Source: Candolleomyces eurysporus (lineage: Eukaryota; Basidiomycota; Agaricomycetes; Agaricales; Psathyrellaceae). From it: a stretch of 64,000 nucleotides of DNA. Shown here piece after piece: positions 62,650 through 64,000 of the stretch. Made by a program: the position numbers and the translations under genes. Below the pieces are notes generated by a model. The model had not been told where the DNA came from. It did no database searches and saw nothing but the letters and a program-made list of their open reading frames with translations. The DNA is taken from the NCBI GenBank assembly GCA_027579435.1, contig JANBPK010000717.1:210167-274166 (forward strand), in the 5' to 3' direction. Every line of letters starts with the position of its first letter. Positions within the stretch are counted from its first letter, which is position 1.

Positions 62650-64000
62650 ATGGCAGACAATACAGTCGAAACGCATACCAACCTCTCGAACAGGGTACAT
62701 TGCTCTCACTGCACTCGCCATGATTGGTACTCAATGGGCTGGTACAGCGGCGCAGAAATGGTACCGGGTTCCAACAGGAGCAGTTACAGGGGACAAAGGC
62801 GCGGTCCACGCCGGGAGAGTCGAGGACGAGGAATTCTGATCATGTGCTCATTGCGTCCGTGTCTCTCTCGCTCGCCTCCGCCGTTGCTCATTCACCTGAT
62901 CAACTTCCATTACCAGCGTCATGGGCTTGACTGGGAGCGGGAAATCTTCCGTAGGTCTCCTCGTATAATTTCCTTTCATCAGCAGCTCATTTGGCTACTT
63001 TCTACCGATTGTGCTGAGTTCTTGTCGATAGTTCATCAACCTAGCTACCCAATCGCCCAACAAACTCCAAGTCGGGCACTCGATCCAGTCATGCACGGAT
63101 GTGGTTGAACGTGCAGACACGTTCGATCTGGACGGTCGCCGAATCGTCTTGTTTGATACTCCAGGTTTCGACGATACGAACAAGAGCGAAACTGAAATCC
63201 TGAGGGTCATCGCATTTGAATTAGAGAAACAGTACGTCGTCACTCATATATGAACCTCTTGCCAGTTATTCATCAATCTTAATTCCGCTCCTCCAGATAC
63301 CGTAAAGGCCAAACCCTCCACGGAATCATCTACGTCCACCGAATCTCGGACCTCCGTGTCGGCGGCCTGGCCAAAACCAACTTTGGCATCTTCCGCAAGC
63401 TATGCGGGGACGCCTCCCTTCGGAATGTCGTCATAGTGACTAATATGTGGTCCCGCCTCCCCACAGAAGAGGAAGGCCGAAGTCGAGTAGACGAGCTCGT
63501 CGGCCTGGACGATTTCTTCAAACCCGCGATGGCCAAAGGCGCCGTGATGATGCATCATAAGAAAGATACAGTGGATAGTGCGCATGGAATTCTACGTCGG
63601 ATCCTCCAGAACCATCCGATGGCGTTGTCAATTCAGAAAGAAATAGTCGACCAGCACAAGAGCATTACTGAAACAGGTGCAGGGATGGCTCTCGACGAGA
63701 AGCTGGCGCGACTCGCTCAACAATACGAACGAAAGCTGAAAGAGCAACTCGAGGCGGCGGAAGAGGCGAGGCGCGAGAGAGACGAAGAGACGAGGCAGGA
63801 GCAACTCGAAGAAGCCGAGCGAGTTCATCAACTGCTGGAGAAGTTGGAGGAGGATAAACGCAATCAAGCGATGCAATACCAGTTGCTCCAACAGCAATTT
63901 ACTGATACCAAAAGGAAGCGCGAGCGAGCTATCTGTGACGCGGAAGGCGGAAGGCGGAGAGTGACCCAGGCAACTGAAACTGGGTGGCGCCAGGAGACAG
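62650..64000 (+). CDS. P-loop GTPase with coiled coil (gene 3, 3' end outside window)
   Basis: Third array gene. The start at 62650 gives MADNTVETHTNLSNR. The expected 14-nt exon region (CATGTGCTCATTGC before 62849) is present, but the ACAG acceptor of genes 1 and 2 has been replaced, so exon 2 must use another site or the gene is impaired. Then VMGLTGSGKSS (G1), the FINLATQSPNKLQVGHS exon, LFDTPGFDDTNKSE (G3), IYVHRISDLRVGGLAKTN, NVVIVTNMW (G4) and VDELVGLDDFFKPAMAKGAV. The coiled coil (EEARRERDEETRQEQLEEAE and on) runs to the window edge, still open. The trefoil-like C-terminus is not in view. The protein is close to genes 1 and 2 throughout. Confidence 0.78.

Overview
The window comes from an intron-dense fungal nuclear genome, most likely a mushroom-forming basidiomycete (Agaricomycetes). 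Genes have many introns of about 50-60 nt with GT-AG borders. Several families seen here are typical of Agaricomycetes: FunK1 fungal-specific kinases, DUF6534 membrane proteins, F-box genes, and large P-loop GTPase/coiled-coil proteins. The species cannot be named from the sequence. Exon models were read by eye from splice signals and conserved protein motifs, so outer gene limits are firmer than inner exon borders.

Layout. 1-7 kb: two tandem minus-strand DUF6534 membrane-protein genes. 7-24.5 kb: a mostly housekeeping block with flap endonuclease FEN1, an intron-containing tRNA-Ala(TGC), the scavenger decapping enzyme DcpS, a conserved fungal nuclear-type protein in divergent arrangement with DcpS, a MYND-finger protein, the ribonucleotide reductase large subunit with MluI cell-cycle boxes upstream, and an F-box gene. 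Set into this block are a FunK1 'tail-only' gene (12.9-13.7 kb) and two tandem genes for Cys/Ser-rich single-pass membrane proteins with a beta-trefoil-like outer domain (14.2-16.4 kb). 24.7-31.5 kb: a decayed FunK1 tail gene, a third copy of the trefoil/membrane family plus a fourth relic, and another single-pass surface protein.

31.6-46 kb: tRNA-splicing endonuclease subunit Sen54, then an old direct tandem segmental duplication. Unit A (about 33,440-38,599) holds an intact FunK1 kinase, NAD(P)HX epimerase (NAXE) and the 5' end of a mitochondrial S-adenosylmethionine carrier gene. Unit B (about 38,600-42,607) holds a FunK1 copy whose catalytic core has been removed while the reading frame stays open, a gutted NAXE pseudogene, and the real 5' end of the carrier gene. 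A HOS3-type histone deacetylase follows, with a GC-AG intron inside its active-site motif.

46.5-51.2 kb: a third full-length FunK1 gene (HRD His replaced by Asn), another tail-only FunK1 gene and a relic. 51.3-64 kb: a tandem array with a period of about 5.2 kb holding three P-loop GTPase, coiled-coil, beta-trefoil-like genes (the last cut by the window end). Between them are two relics that keep only the promoter and first exon. All five promoters share sequence blocks.

The accessory half therefore holds three expanding and decaying families (FunK1 kinases with catalytic-core-less relatives, GIMAP/AIG1-like GTPases, trefoil-bearing proteins). Their rapid birth and death resembles loci under diversifying pressure, but no function is shown by the sequence alone. 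About 21 single N bases, mostly next to homopolymers, mark uncertain run lengths; several apparent frameshifts sit exactly on them.
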